A stretch of DNA of 64,000 bases from NCBI RefSeq assembly GCF_014279755.1, contig NZ_CP047951.1:124001-188000 (forward strand), read 5' to 3'. This document shows, piece by piece, positions 39,112-48,612 of the stretch; the first letter of the stretch is position 1, and each line of letters starts with the position of its first letter. Origin of the DNA: Synechococcus sp. PROS-U-1 (GTDB taxonomy: Bacteria; Cyanobacteriota; Cyanobacteriia; PCC-6307; Cyanobiaceae). The notes beneath the pieces are model-generated. The model ran no database searches. It saw only the letters and a list, made by a program, of their open reading frames with translations, and had not been told where the DNA came from. Both the position numbers and the translations under genes were made by a program.

Positions 39112-42100
39112 GCCTTGGCTTGCTGCGCCGGTGCATCTTGGCGACTGAACAACCGCTGTTCGAGGTTTTTCACCAGCACATACACCGGCGGTACAACTCC
39201 AAGCGACAACACCGTGGCCACCACAAGGCCACCAAAGATCACGGTGCCCAGCGATTGCTGGCTGTGGGCTCCGGCGCCGTTGGCCACCACCAGGGGGAGA
39301 AAGCCCGCCAGGGCAGCAATGGCCGTCATCAGGATCGGCCGCAGCCGTGATTGCGCGGATTGCACCGCCGCTTCGGTGATGCTCAGGCCCTGCTCAAGCT
39401 TCTGCTCCGCCACCTCCACGATCAGGATTCCGTTCTTGGCGGCCAGGCCGATCAGGGTCACCAGGCCCACCTGGGCATAGATGTTCAGATCAATCGAGCG
39501 CATGGCCAGGAAGGCCAGGGCACCGAGCATGGCCAGGGGCACCGTGGCCAGGATGATCACGGGTGTGACGTAGCTCTCGTACTGGGCGGAGAGCACCAGG
39601 TACACGATCAGCACGCCCAGGCCGAACACGAGCACGCTGGCGTTTCCAGCGGAGAGCTGCAGCTCAGCCAGCCCGGTGAAAGCCGAGCCGATATTGGTGA
39701 AGTCGGCAGCATTGAACAGCGCTTGAATCTTGGCCAGGGCCTGACCACTGCTCTTGCCAATCGCTTCAGCGCCCTGGATCAGGACGGTGCGGTTGAGGTT
39801 GTAGTGGCTGATCACCGGCGGCGCACTGCTGAGCTCGGCCGCGGCGAACTGCGACACCTGCACCAGCCCGCCATCGCGATCCCGCACGTAATAACTCAGC
39901 ACGTCGTCGATGGTCTGGCGTTGATCCGGCGTGCCCTGCACGTAGATGCTGCGCACCTGACCACTCTCATAGGTGAGCCCGGAGTAGTTGCCGCCAGTGA
40001 GAGCGGCGATGCTGTCCATCGCCTCCTGATAGTCGACGTTCAAAGCCCCCATCACATCGCGGTTCACCGACAGGCCGACGGCCGGAGAGCTGGGGTTGAA
40101 CTGGGTGTAGAGCGTGGAGAAATCACCGCTGGCATTTCCCTCCTTGATCAGTTGATCCGCCAGATCCGACAGCTCATTGAGGCTGTACTGGCCGTTGCTG
40201 AGGTCGTTGAACTGGAAGTAAAAACCGCCCTGAGATGAGAAACCCGGCACCGCTGGCGGCCCTGATGCCGCCGCCAGCCCTTCGCTCAGCTGGATCAACT
40301 TGGTGTTCAGGCGCTTGATGATCGCGTCGGAGCTGTGGCTGGCTCCTTTGCGGTCCTCCAGGGGCTTCAATCCGAAAAAGAAGAAGCCTTGATCAGGGCT
40401 GGAGCCATTGAAGCCGGAGCCGCTGATGATTCCGGCATTGGCCACGTCGTCTTCTTCGCTGAGCACCTTGGCGATCTGCATGCCGAGCTTTTTGGTTTCC
40501 ACCAGGGAGGCGCCGTTCTGGAGTTGGAAGATGCCCAGGCCATAGCCCTGGTCTTCATCGGGGATGAAGGCGGTGGGCAGGGCGGTGAAGGCGAAGCCGG
40601 TCAACACGATGCCCACGGCCAAGCCGCCGAGGATCAGCTGGCGCAGGGCGATCACTCGGTTGAGCAGGGCGGCGTAGGCCCGCTGCAGCCGGTCAAAGCC
40701 GGCATTGAACGCCGTGAAGATGCGCGGCAAGTTGGCTCCGGTTAGGGCGCCGATGCCCACGCCGGCCAGGTAGGTCCAGCTGCCGAAGGCTGCGGCACTG
40801 AACCGCCCGAAGGCCAGACCCACGATCACACCCACAACAATCCAGGCGCGACCGTGCGGTTCGGGGGGTTTCTCCTGGGGCAGGATTAAACCCGAGAGCA
40901 TCGGCGAGAAGCTGAGGGCGTTGAAGGCCGAAATGGCGATCGAGAAGGCGATCGTTAGGGCGAACTGCTTGTAGATGATGCCGATGCCGCCGGGGTAGAA
41001 GGCCACGGGAACAAACACCGCCATCAGCACCAGTGCGGTCGCTAACAGGGCACCGAACAACTCGCCCATGCAGGCCAGGGCTGCCTCGCGGGGCTTCATC
41101 CCCTGCTCGATGTTGGTGGACACGGCCTCGATTACCACGATCGCGTCGTCCACCACCAGACCCGTCGCCAGCACCAACCCCAGCAGTGTGAGTTGGTTGA
41201 TCGAGAAGCCGAACACCTTCAGGAAGGCAAAGGTGCCGATCAGCGAGATCGGGATGGCCAGGCTGGGCACCACCGTGGCGCGCCAGTTCTGCAGGAACAG
41301 AAACAGGATCACCAGCACCAGCACGATGGCAAGACCCAGGGCATCAATCACCCCATCCACCGACGCCTCGATGAACTGGCCGATGTCATAGATCTGATTC
41401 ACCGTCACCCCGGGGGGAACGAGGCTGCGGAACTGATCGAGTTGTGCCATCACCGCATTGGACACATCCAGGGCGTTGCTGGCCGGGGTTTGATAGATCG
41501 CCAGGGTCAGCGCCTCATGGCCGTTCTTGTCGATGCCCTGTACGGCGAAACTGTTGGTGCCGTAGCGCACCTCGCCCACGTCCTCGAGTTTGAGCAGGTT
41601 GCCTGAGGGGGAGCGGTTGACAATCAGGTTGTTGAAGTCTTCCAGGGAGGTGAGGTTGCCGTTGTTCTCCACCACGATCGGGTAGGTGTACGCCTGATCC
41701 CCGGATGCCGGAGGCCCTCCGACCAGCCCCCCCACCGCCAAGCTGTTCTGGGATCCCACAGCATTGAGAACCTCCTCGGCGGTCAGCTGGTTGGCGGCTA
41801 GTTTGTCGGGATCGACGAACAGCCAGAAGGCGGGGTTGGCTCCACCAATCACGCTCACCGTGGCTACCCCTTCAACGCGCGATAGGGGGTAATAGAGCTG
41901 TTCGTAGACCAGGCCGTTGAGGTAGGCCGCGTCGTACTGGCCCTCCGATGAACTGATCTCGTAGGCCAGCAGAATCGAGGGGTTGCTCTGCTTCACCGAG
42001 ACCCCGGTGGCCGAGACCTGCTCCGGCAGTTGCGGCGACGCCAGGGAGACCCGGTTCTGCACGTTCACCTGGTCGATATCGATATCGGTCGTCTGATCGA

Positions 42101-42386
42101 AGTAGACGTTGATCGAGCTGGAGCCCGTCATGTCGCTGGTGGAGGCGATGTAAGCCACCCCGGGCACCCCATTGATCTGTTGCTCGATCGGGTTGGTCAC
42201 CGCTTGCTCGGTGACCTCGGCGTTAGCACCGGCATACGTCGCGCTCACCTGGATCAGCGGATCGGCGATGTTGGGCAGGTTGGCGATCGGCAGCGTGGGG
42301 ATCGCAATCAGCCCCACCAGCACGATGAGGATGCTGCAGACCGTGGTGAGAACCGGCTTCTTGATGAAGTTGTCAGAGAAAGACAT
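39108..42386 (-). CDS. RND multidrug efflux permease (AcrB/HAE1 family)
   Basis: 1092 residues, ATG start. Classic features: the N-terminus FSDNFIKKPVLTTVCSILIVLVG, PxLPIANLPNIADPLIQVSATYAGA, the TM4 proton-relay VLATGLVVDDAIVVIEAV with adjacent Asp residues, and a C-terminal VLSLGVVPPVYVLVKN. It is an inner-membrane proton/drug antiporter that works with the adaptor encoded 4 bp upstream and an outer-membrane TolC channel encoded elsewhere. A long insert between TM6 and TM7 (EKPPEPHGRAWIVVGVIVG) adds two more hydrophobic segments than AcrB. Confidence 0.95.
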   Translation of the reverse strand: MSFSDNFIKKPVLTTVCSILIVLVGLIAIPTLPIANLPNIADPLIQVSATYAGANAEVTEQAVTNPIEQQINGVPGVAYIASTSDMTGSSSINVYFDQTTDIDIDQVNVQNRVSLASPQLPEQVSATGVSVKQSNPSILLAYEISSSEGQYDAAYLNGLVYEQLYYPLSRVEGVATVSVIGGANPAFWLFVDPDKLAANQLTAEEVLNAVGSQNSLAVGGLVGGPPASGDQAYTYPIVVENNGNLTSLEDFNNLIVNRSPSGNLLKLEDVGEVRYGTNSFAVQGIDKNGHEALTLAIYQTPASNALDVSNAVMAQLDQFRSLVPPGVTVNQIYDIGQFIEASVDGVIDALGLAIVLVLVILFLFLQNWRATVVPSLAIPISLIGTFAFLKVFGFSINQLTLLGLVLATGLVVDDAIVVIEAVSTNIEQGMKPREAALACMGELFGALLATALVLMAVFVPVAFYPGGIGIIYKQFALTIAFSIAISAFNALSFSPMLSGLILPQEKPPEPHGRAWIVVGVIVGLAFGRFSAAAFGSWTYLAGVGIGALTGANLPRIFTAFNAGFDRLQRAYAALLNRVIALRQLILGGLAVGIVLTGFAFTALPTAFIPDEDQGYGLGIFQLQNGASLVETKKLGMQIAKVLSEEDDVANAGIISGSGFNGSSPDQGFFFFGLKPLEDRKGASHSSDAIIKRLNTKLIQLSEGLAAASGPPAVPGFSSQGGFYFQFNDLSNGQYSLNELSDLADQLIKEGNASGDFSTLYTQFNPSSPAVGLSVNRDVMGALNVDYQEAMDSIAALTGGNYSGLTYESGQVRSIYVQGTPDQRQTIDDVLSYYVRDRDGGLVQVSQFAAAELSSAPPVISHYNLNRTVLIQGAEAIGKSSGQALAKIQALFNAADFTNIGSAFTGLAELQLSAGNASVLVFGLGVLIVYLVLSAQYESYVTPVIILATVPLAMLGALAFLAMRSIDLNIYAQVGLVTLIGLAAKNGILIVEVAEQKLEQGLSITEAAVQSAQSRLRPILMTAIAALAGFLPLVVANGAGAHSQQSLGTVIFGGLVVATVLSLGVVPPVYVLVKNLEQRLFSRQDAPAQQAKA

Positions 42387-42390
42387 CGCT

Positions 42391-43530
42391 TCAGTTGGCT
42401 CCGCTCTTCACCTGCACCGGCATGCCACTGCGCAGGCGGCTGGTGTTGCTGATGGCCACCTGATCACCAGCGTTCAGGCCGGCCTTCACGGGGTAGGCGT
42501 TGTTCTGTAGATCGCCGAGCTGCACCTTGGTCTGCACCACGATCGGAGTGTCGGCCGGCAGCCGTTCCAGCTTTTTCACCACTTGCTCCGAGGCATTGGC
42601 TGAGGCTTTGATCTTGGGCAGTGCCTTGTTCAGGGGAACAACCTTGTAGACGAAGGGTTGCTGGGCCTGCATCATCACGGCCTGCACCGGCACCGCCAGG
42701 CTGGATTGGCTGCCGGTGATGATTTCGGAGGCCACGAACTGGCCGGTTTTGAGCTGGCCGGTGAGGTTGGGGAACTCCGCTTTCACCATCAGAGTGTTCG
42801 GGGCGTTGCTGCTGCCGCTTACTGCGTAATAGGGGGACACGAAGCTGACCTTGCCTTCACCGGTCACCGGTGGTGTGGTCTGGGAGATCAGCTTCACCGT
42901 TTGGCCCACCTTCACCGCAGAGGCCTCGGAGGCCGGAATCTCCATCAGGGTCCAAAGGGTGGAGTTGTCGACGATGCCGGTGATTGTCTGCCCGGTTTTG
43001 ACGTAGTCGCCGAGCTTCACCGAATCCAGGTCGCCGATGACGCCGTCAATCGGCGCGCGAACAAATTTGTAGCCCAGTTCCGCAGCATCGGAGCGGGCTT
43101 CGTCTTGGGCCTGCACCGCCTCGTTGGCGTAGCGATCCCGCTCCTTCGCTGAGACGGCACCCTGCTCGTAGAGGTACGCGTAGCGTTCAGCATTGAGGAT
43201 GTCTTTGCGTGCTTCGCTGCGGGCCGCGTCGAGGGCAGCACTCTGCTGAACGTTGTCCAGCACCAGGATCACCTGGCCCGCTTTGACCTGCTGGCCGGCG
43301 CTGGCCATGATCTGCACCACGGTGCCATCAATTTGAGGCTTGACCGCCACATTGCTGGTGGATTCCAGCGGGCTGATCGCTTCGATCACAGGGGCGAATC
43401 TTTCCATTTCGATCCGGCTGGTCTGGATCGAAAGGAAGGTCTTGGTTGGCTTGGTCCCGCATCCGCTCAGGCTCAGCAACGCACCGCTGGCGACCAGCAG
43501 CGCTGCTTTCGTTGCTGATCGCATGGCCAT
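42391..43530 (-). CDS. RND efflux periplasmic adaptor lipoprotein
   Basis: 379 residues from ATG 43530; the upstream frame to 43614 has no signal character. A lipoprotein signal with lipobox LSLSGC places the protein on the periplasmic face. The adaptor domains are clear: NVAVKPQIDGTVVQIMASAGQQVKAGQ (lipoyl), a coiled coil with SEARKDILNAERYA, VRAPIDGVIGDL and a late beta barrel. It pairs with the AcrB-like permease. The gene was divergent from native mutY across about 80 bp, and still is from the mutY fragment. Confidence 0.93.
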   Translation of the reverse strand: MAMRSATKAALLVASGALLSLSGCGTKPTKTFLSIQTSRIEMERFAPVIEAISPLESTSNVAVKPQIDGTVVQIMASAGQQVKAGQVILVLDNVQQSAALDAARSEARKDILNAERYAYLYEQGAVSAKERDRYANEAVQAQDEARSDAAELGYKFVRAPIDGVIGDLDSVKLGDYVKTGQTITGIVDNSTLWTLMEIPASEASAVKVGQTVKLISQTTPPVTGEGKVSFVSPYYAVSGSSNAPNTLMVKAEFPNLTGQLKTGQFVASEIITGSQSSLAVPVQAVMMQAQQPFVYKVVPLNKALPKIKASANASEQVVKKLERLPADTPIVVQTKVQLGDLQNNAYPVKAGLNAGDQVAISNTSRLRSGMPVQVKSGAN

Positions 43531-43612
43531 GGTGGTCAGTGGACAGCTGGGATCTGATGAACGTAGGAATGTCGGCGTGGACTGTCGGCGTTTTGATGCG
43601 AATCGCGAACCC

Positions 43613-43798
43613 ATGGGCGCGCTGATTGAGGCCGATCCTGTGGACCTGTCGACAGCCTTGTTGGCTTGGTGGGAGCGCCATGGTCGCGGCGGTATCCCTT
43701 GGAAGCTGTTGCCAGGTGGTGGCCTCCCTGCTCCAGAGCAGCACCTCGACCCCTATGGCATCTGGATCGCCGAGGTGATGCGGTGCTCTGCGGCATAG
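43613..43798 (+). pseudogene. mutY: Displaced 5' fragment of native mutY
   Basis: 61 codons from ATG 43613 to a TAG at 43796. It reads LSTALLAWWERHGR and ends GIWIAEVM before five element-derived residues (RCSAA) and the stop. Compare the intact gene at 53128: SLLAWWEVHGR and CWIAEVMLQQTQ. The fragment therefore carries the true 5' end of the host gene up to codon 56, including half of the catalytic helix, and is cut at the recombination site. It cannot be a functional glycosylase. The original mutY promoter, between it and the RND adaptor, now faces the integrase gene. Confidence 0.9.
43763..43781 (+). repeat. Left attachment site core (attL)
   Basis: A 19-bp stretch, identical to 53308-53326 except for one C/T difference; the 13 bases GCCGAGGTGATGC (43769-43781) are exact. 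To the right of it the two sequences diverge completely, while to the left both encode MutY. It lies 51 bp before the integrase start, which fits an att site of a serine integrase. Confidence 0.8.
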
Positions 43799-43832
43799 GT
43801 GACTAGCTTGTCTGTGTCGGGCAAGCCTCTCC

Positions 43833-45692
43833 ATGGCGCTGGCTTATTCCTATCGCCGCGTTTCCAGTGGTGGCCAGGCACAAGGCGATAAGTCAGGTCT
43901 GCAGCGCCAGGAGGAGGCTCTAAAGGATTGGATGCGCAGGCATCCCGACTTTCGTCTTGCTGAGGAACTTCTCGATCCAGGCGTCAGCGCTTACACCGGC
44001 CGGAACCGCACCCAAGGGGCGCTGGGGCGGTTTCTAGAGGCAGCTCGCTCCGGTTCTATCCCGAAGGGGTCCGTGCTGGTCGTTGAGGATCACAGGCGCT
44101 TCTCCAGGCAAGAGCCTCTGGATGCACTGGAGTCTCTGATCCGGGATGTCTGGGGGCAGGGGCTTGGGTTTGCGGTCTGCAGCTATCAGGGTGGCTCTCC
44201 TTTGTTCAGAGAGACGACTGGGGCCCAAGACCTCGCCATGCTGTCGTTCCTCTTCGCACAGGCTCATGCCGAGAGCGACGAGAAGTCGAAATGGTCTCGT
44301 GGTGGGTGGCGCAAGATTTACGAGGCGCAGGATCGTGGTGAGAGGCCGCGGCATCGCAATCCCTACTGGATTGACCGGGATGAGTCGTTGCCTGACAACC
44401 CATTTCGCTTAAACGGCTACGCCAAGTCGATCGAGGCCATGTTCAAGATGTGCCTGGCGGGGATGGGCCAGACGCAGATTGCCGATGAGCTGAATACGGA
44501 GGGCTATGCAGCCCCTCCTGCATCTAAGGACGGTCGTTGGAACCGTGGTCAAGTGAGTCAACGGTTAAGGGACCCCGCTGTCACCGGCTTGTTGCAGCGC
44601 AAAAACAGCCATGAGATACCGGGTTATTACCCCTCTGTTGTTGATCAGGAGACCTTCACAAGAGCCCAACGGGCGAAGGCAACGCGTGATCGGAAGCGTT
44701 CAACCACCAAGGCGCGGAAAGTTCACTTCCTGTTCAGTGGTTTGGTCCGTTGCGCGGGTTGTGGGTCTCTGTTGACTTACAGGGCGGCCGGTCGATACGC
44801 CAGACCCGGGCATCCCGGTTATGTCACCTGTTCTGACAGTGCTGGTGCGGTCGCAAAGCAGGGTGCGACGCGATGTCGTGAGCAGCTTGGTGCTTGGCGG
44901 AAGTCGCCGACCATCAATCTTCCTTTGGATGAGGCCGAGGCGATGCTGATGGCGACCTTGTCGTTGGCCGACTGGCAGAACCTCTTCCCCATCCAGATGG
45001 GGCCGGAAGTGGAGGATTTGAGCAGGCAGATCCGTACTGCAAACGATCAGCTTCAGGAGCTCAGTGGAAGGATTCAGCGCGGTGAACATCGTCTTGCTGA
45101 AGAGCTGACGAAGGAGCTGCCCAACGAGATTCAGGTCTCTGTTCTGACCGGTGCCATCTCTCAGGCGCGTGAGCAAGTTCTAGAGCTCGAGCGAGAGATT
45201 TCTGAGTTGAACTACAGGCTCAGCGAGTTACGCCCTCAGGACCCTGTGCTGAAGGCGCAGGACACAGTCGAGATCGTGTCCCAGTTTCTTCAGCATGGGC
45301 TTCAAGAGATTCCCAAACGGATGCAGTTCAACTCTTGGCTTCAGCAGCTCGGTATTTCTTGGGTCATGAGTGGAGACTCGATTCAGCTTCACTACAACCG
45401 GCTTGGTCCCAATGGGTTTCCGACGGATTCCTGGGGGACTGCGCTTGGAGAGCTGCATGCCCTGCGAGCGATGGGTTACGAGCGCGGCTTTGCCTTCTTG
45501 TTCGCTGGCAAGACTTGGTTCAATCAACTGGTGACAGGACGAGGAGGGGTGATCAAGGAGCCTGGCAAGTTTCCGCGGCCTGTCTTCCCCCCAGAGGTTG
45601 TGGCTGGTCTCCAAGAGATTGCTCGCTTCCGTGCATCAGAGCTTGGTTACGAAGTTGATCTTGGAGGCGATAGAAGCGAGGGACGACAATGA
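43833..45692 (+). CDS. Large serine recombinase (integrase)
   Basis: 619 residues, ATG start. Resolvase-type catalytic domain with Ser11 in YSYRRVSSGGQ and the conserved EDHRRFSR and LSFLFAQAHAES helix region; then a recombinase domain (GYAKSIEAMFKMCLAGMGQTQIADELN); then a zinc ribbon with VRCAGCGSLL and two later cysteines (YVTCSD, TRCRE); then a coiled coil (about 385-475). This is the architecture of phiC31/Bxb1-like integrases, which recombine attP with attB at a two-base crossover. It lies directly inside attL. After insertion it sits downstream of the former mutY promoter. Confidence 0.95.
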   Translation: MALAYSYRRVSSGGQAQGDKSGLQRQEEALKDWMRRHPDFRLAEELLDPGVSAYTGRNRTQGALGRFLEAARSGSIPKGSVLVVEDHRRFSRQEPLDALESLIRDVWGQGLGFAVCSYQGGSPLFRETTGAQDLAMLSFLFAQAHAESDEKSKWSRGGWRKIYEAQDRGERPRHRNPYWIDRDESLPDNPFRLNGYAKSIEAMFKMCLAGMGQTQIADELNTEGYAAPPASKDGRWNRGQVSQRLRDPAVTGLLQRKNSHEIPGYYPSVVDQETFTRAQRAKATRDRKRSTTKARKVHFLFSGLVRCAGCGSLLTYRAAGRYARPGHPGYVTCSDSAGAVAKQGATRCREQLGAWRKSPTINLPLDEAEAMLMATLSLADWQNLFPIQMGPEVEDLSRQIRTANDQLQELSGRIQRGEHRLAEELTKELPNEIQVSVLTGAISQAREQVLELEREISELNYRLSELRPQDPVLKAQDTVEIVSQFLQHGLQEIPKRMQFNSWLQQLGISWVMSGDSIQLHYNRLGPNGFPTDSWGTALGELHALRAMGYERGFAFLFAGKTWFNQLVTGRGGVIKEPGKFPRPVFPPEVVAGLQEIARFRASELGYEVDLGGDRSEGRQ

Positions 45693-45841
45693 AAACAAGC
45701 GTGAGCTTCAGCAGTTCCCTGAAGGCGCTCTGTTCGAGTTATCAACAGTCTTCTTTGCTTCGAGCTGAGTGTGGCGACTCTATGGACTGGAAAGATGTTG
45801 GACGTTGCCCTGTTTTTGTAGTGGGGTGTGTAGATCTATAG
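45689..45841 (+). CDS. 50-residue ORF coupled to the integrase
   Basis: ATG 45689 overlaps the integrase stop (ATGA), with a purine-rich GAGGGA eight bases upstream. It reads MKTSVSFSSSLKALC and ends at TAG 45839-45841, inside the inverted repeat. I do not recognise it. Its place directly after a serine integrase is where recombination directionality factors are sometimes found, but it lacks any match I can name. It may also be chance coding space. Confidence 0.3.
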   Translation: MKTSVSFSSSLKALCSSYQQSSLLRAECGDSMDWKDVGRCPVFVVGCVDL

Positions 45842-45853
45842 ACCCCACTACAA
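45816..45853. terminator. Perfect 12-bp inverted repeat between convergent genes
   Basis: Arms TTGTAGTGGGGT (45816-45827) and ACCCCACTACAA (45842-45853) enclose a 14-base loop. It lies between the ends of the integrase and the primase-helicase, covering the primase stop codon. There is no T-run after the hairpin in either direction, so it is not a canonical intrinsic terminator; it could still end transcription or block read-through between the two opposing units. Confidence 0.5.
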
Positions 45854-48559
45854 GAATGGGGACAGCTCCAACGCGATCACCTCAAAGCGGTAGGTACGGA
45901 CGCCATCAACCTGGAGCCTCTGCCTCTGGGTGGTGAACCCCGCCACCTTGAGCAGCGCCTTGGCGAACGTTGCGGGGACGTCGTCGTCTGGTCCAGGAAT
46001 GGTGACGCGGCCACCGAGGATGTCTCGCAGTTCCCGTGCCTCGTGCTTATTCAGGCTCTGCACCTCTGCTGCCATCGCGCGGAACTCAGCGCTATCGACA
46101 GTGAATGACCTTGCAGCGATCAGGTCATGCACCCTGACGCGCAGCATCCACACATAGGCATGGCTGGGGTCTACCGCTGCCAGGTCCACCCAAATGCCGT
46201 TCTTGGTCTCCCTACTGGCCTCTGAGTTGGCCTGGTCAATGGTCTTCTGACCAGTCATGACCTCATGGATCAGCTGGGTCCGGCGGCTCAGTTCAGCCTG
46301 CTTTTTCTGTTTATCCCGCTGAGCCTTCGGGATAACAACAGCGTTGTCGCTGATCAGCTCGTCAAACGGCCGGAGCGTGTAGCCCTGATCCTTGAGGCGG
46401 CATGCCAACACGTGCTCGTTATTGACGGCCTCATAGTTGACCCGAGCTTCGAGGGCGACTGAGTAGCGCACGGTTGCCGGGTCAACGCCTTTCAGGTGGT
46501 CTCGGTAGAGCTCCTGCATCTTCGGGTCGATCGCAGTGAACCTGGCACGGCTGACCTCTTCTTGTGATGTCCGCCCAGTTCCGATCTTTGCCATCGGTGC
46601 TGAGACAGGCGACAGCATGATCCGCCGATCTGCGCTTCGTGCCCTGGCGACGGCTTGCATGGCGTCTTGGGGGGCCATCGCGAATTGCTGCACACAAGCA
46701 GCGATGCCAACGGTTGAGGCCTCATACGAGATGCCAGAGACCACAGATGGGCTGTATCCGACCAAGGTGTACTGACCTGCGACCGCATTGGTGTTGGACA
46801 TCAGTTCAGCGACCTCCAAGGATGAGGAGTTGTCGCTGTGGATCAGAAAGCTGCGAGAAAAAGGTGCGCTGAATTTCTTCAGTGACTCTGCTTCGCCCAT
46901 CGAGAGCCAGACCTGCTGGCCTTGATCGATGGTCTGTCCGCACAGCTGCTGGAGCTTGTCGATGTTGTCAGCAGTAGCGGCGCCATAGAACAGGTCGGAC
47001 TGCCGGCGAAACGTGGTGTTGATGACCTGAGGTTGAACACCAGACAGCGCCTGTAGCCATTCCAGCTCGATGTCGCCTATGCCCGCTTCAGCAGCGATGA
47101 TGATGAGCTCTGGGTTTCGTATCAACCGTTCAACTGACCGGATCGCCTCACGCCTGCTGTCTCTCATCCCGTCAGTCCCGTCCAGGAGCAGATGCAGGGT
47201 TGCTTGGGTGAGCTCGTCAAGGAACAGCACAGCTGGCCTGGGGTTCTCCTCCAGGTCGTGGCTCCATCTCCACATGTCCAACTCGCCGCTGTCCTTCTTG
47301 ATCGATTCGCAGCAGCAGAACAGACCGTCCCTGCGCTCTCCACGTTCACGCTCAAACGTGCCTCTGGATGAGCTGAGGTCCCTGACACCGAACTCAGCAG
47401 CGCCTTTGTGGACCAGCGAGGCACGGTGATACAGACCCAGCACGATGACCTTGTGGCCCAGGGCCTGCTCCATCAGGTCAATGGCACCGACTGAGGCCTT
47501 GGTCTTGCCAGTACCCGTGGGGCCCTCCAGGGCGATAATTCGCCCCTGCATCCGCGCCTTGACCAGGTCCTCCGGCTCGAACTCGCGATCGATCGTGGTC
47601 GTCCGCCAGTTGCCCTTCAGTCGGGAGTAATGGCCCTTTTGACCCTCGTTCAGGTTGAAGCTGTCGGTTTGATCGGCTGAGCGGTCAAACGTGCCGGCGA
47701 CCAGTGCCTTGCCCTTCGCCGCGAAGTAGTCGTCCGTCTTGGCCTTGCCTGGATCTGTCCAGGTGAACCAGTTGGCATCAGCTCCAGCTCGATTCAGCTG
47801 CCCTGCTACTCGCTGCGCAGCGCGCTCAGAGTTGCTGCCGTTGTCAAACCTGACAATCATCCGACGGCCACCCTTCGCGAGCTTCTGCAGGGGCACACGG
47901 AGGCGATCTGATCGGGTCTTTTGCCCTGCTGAGTTGATGCCGTTAATGCCGACGGCGAGCTGACCATGGGAGGTCGCAGACAACGCCTTAAGGGCTGATT
48001 CCTCGACCCAGATGGGGACCGCCGGGTTACTGAAGATGAACTGCCATGCCATCTCCGGGGTGTACTCCTCCCGAGTGCAGATGAACCCGTGATGATCCAG
48101 CAGATGCAAGGCGTACTCCCACGTCAACGGCGGGAGGTAGACCTTCACCTGGGTGCCGGTGCAGTCGAAGCGAACTTCACCCTTCTCTCGGGTGCGGATG
48201 CTGGGGTGCTTGCGTTGGCCTGCAAAGTGCAGTCCGGTCAGAAGCACGCCTTTGTTGGTCATCCCGACGCTGTAGATGTTCCAGTTCTCGGGCGGAGTTT
48301 CTCGGAACCTGTAGTCCGTCTTGCGAGTGATGGAGCGCTCTTCCCAGGCGACCTCGTTAGGGCGCAGGTTGAGATTTTCTTTGACCTCCTTGATCTGCTC
48401 CTGTGCCTTGCGATTTAACGCCTCACGCCAGCCTTCATCAGCGCCAAGCGTGATCGCTCCGCGGATGTAATCGTCAAGATTAATCAGATGGTCGACAACT
48501 AACTCGGCTCTGAGTTGCTCAGTTGTGTGGGGCCTGAGGCCCTGAAAGTTCTTGCGCAT
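45848..48559 (-). CDS. DUF3854-type primase-helicase replication protein
   Basis: 903 residues from ATG 48559 (the frame is open to 48622). The N-terminal half contains a Toprim-like DUF3854 pattern: WVEESALKALSATSHGQLAVG (about 182-202), RFDNGSNSE (237) and KTDDYFA (274). The C-terminal half is a P-loop helicase: ALEGPTGTGKTKAS (Walker A 346-353), AVLFLDELT (Walker B, Asp at 448), and a late AVARARSADRR that resembles motif VI. Such fusions replicate plasmids and satellite-like elements of cyanobacteria. It probably starts replication from the palindromic region just upstream of its start. Confidence 0.75.
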   Translation of the reverse strand: MRKNFQGLRPHTTEQLRAELVVDHLINLDDYIRGAITLGADEGWREALNRKAQEQIKEVKENLNLRPNEVAWEERSITRKTDYRFRETPPENWNIYSVGMTNKGVLLTGLHFAGQRKHPSIRTREKGEVRFDCTGTQVKVYLPPLTWEYALHLLDHHGFICTREEYTPEMAWQFIFSNPAVPIWVEESALKALSATSHGQLAVGINGINSAGQKTRSDRLRVPLQKLAKGGRRMIVRFDNGSNSERAAQRVAGQLNRAGADANWFTWTDPGKAKTDDYFAAKGKALVAGTFDRSADQTDSFNLNEGQKGHYSRLKGNWRTTTIDREFEPEDLVKARMQGRIIALEGPTGTGKTKASVGAIDLMEQALGHKVIVLGLYHRASLVHKGAAEFGVRDLSSSRGTFERERGERRDGLFCCCESIKKDSGELDMWRWSHDLEENPRPAVLFLDELTQATLHLLLDGTDGMRDSRREAIRSVERLIRNPELIIIAAEAGIGDIELEWLQALSGVQPQVINTTFRRQSDLFYGAATADNIDKLQQLCGQTIDQGQQVWLSMGEAESLKKFSAPFSRSFLIHSDNSSSLEVAELMSNTNAVAGQYTLVGYSPSVVSGISYEASTVGIAACVQQFAMAPQDAMQAVARARSADRRIMLSPVSAPMAKIGTGRTSQEEVSRARFTAIDPKMQELYRDHLKGVDPATVRYSVALEARVNYEAVNNEHVLACRLKDQGYTLRPFDELISDNAVVIPKAQRDKQKKQAELSRRTQLIHEVMTGQKTIDQANSEASRETKNGIWVDLAAVDPSHAYVWMLRVRVHDLIAARSFTVDSAEFRAMAAEVQSLNKHEARELRDILGGRVTIPGPDDDVPATFAKALLKVAGFTTQRQRLQVDGVRTYRFEVIALELSPFL

Positions 48560-48565
48560 TGGGTT

Positions 48566-48606
48566 TGTGTGTGAGGAAGGTCCGGACCGACCACCTCGCA
48601 CACACA
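48566..48606. repeat. Nested palindromes upstream of the primase-helicase
   Basis: TGTGTGTGAGG (48566-48576) and CCTCGCACACACA (48594-48606) form an imperfect inverted repeat around a perfect 10-bp palindrome, GGTCCGGACC (48579-48588). The block starts 7 bp from the primase-helicase start. It is a good candidate for a replication origin or autoregulatory operator of the element. Confidence 0.5.
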
Positions 48607-48612
48607 GGGCCA

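Noticed and set aside
43340-43798. 152-codon plus-strand frame as a complete gene
   Set aside because: Its first 91 codons are antisense to the RND adaptor; only the part from 43613 is real, as the truncated mutY start.
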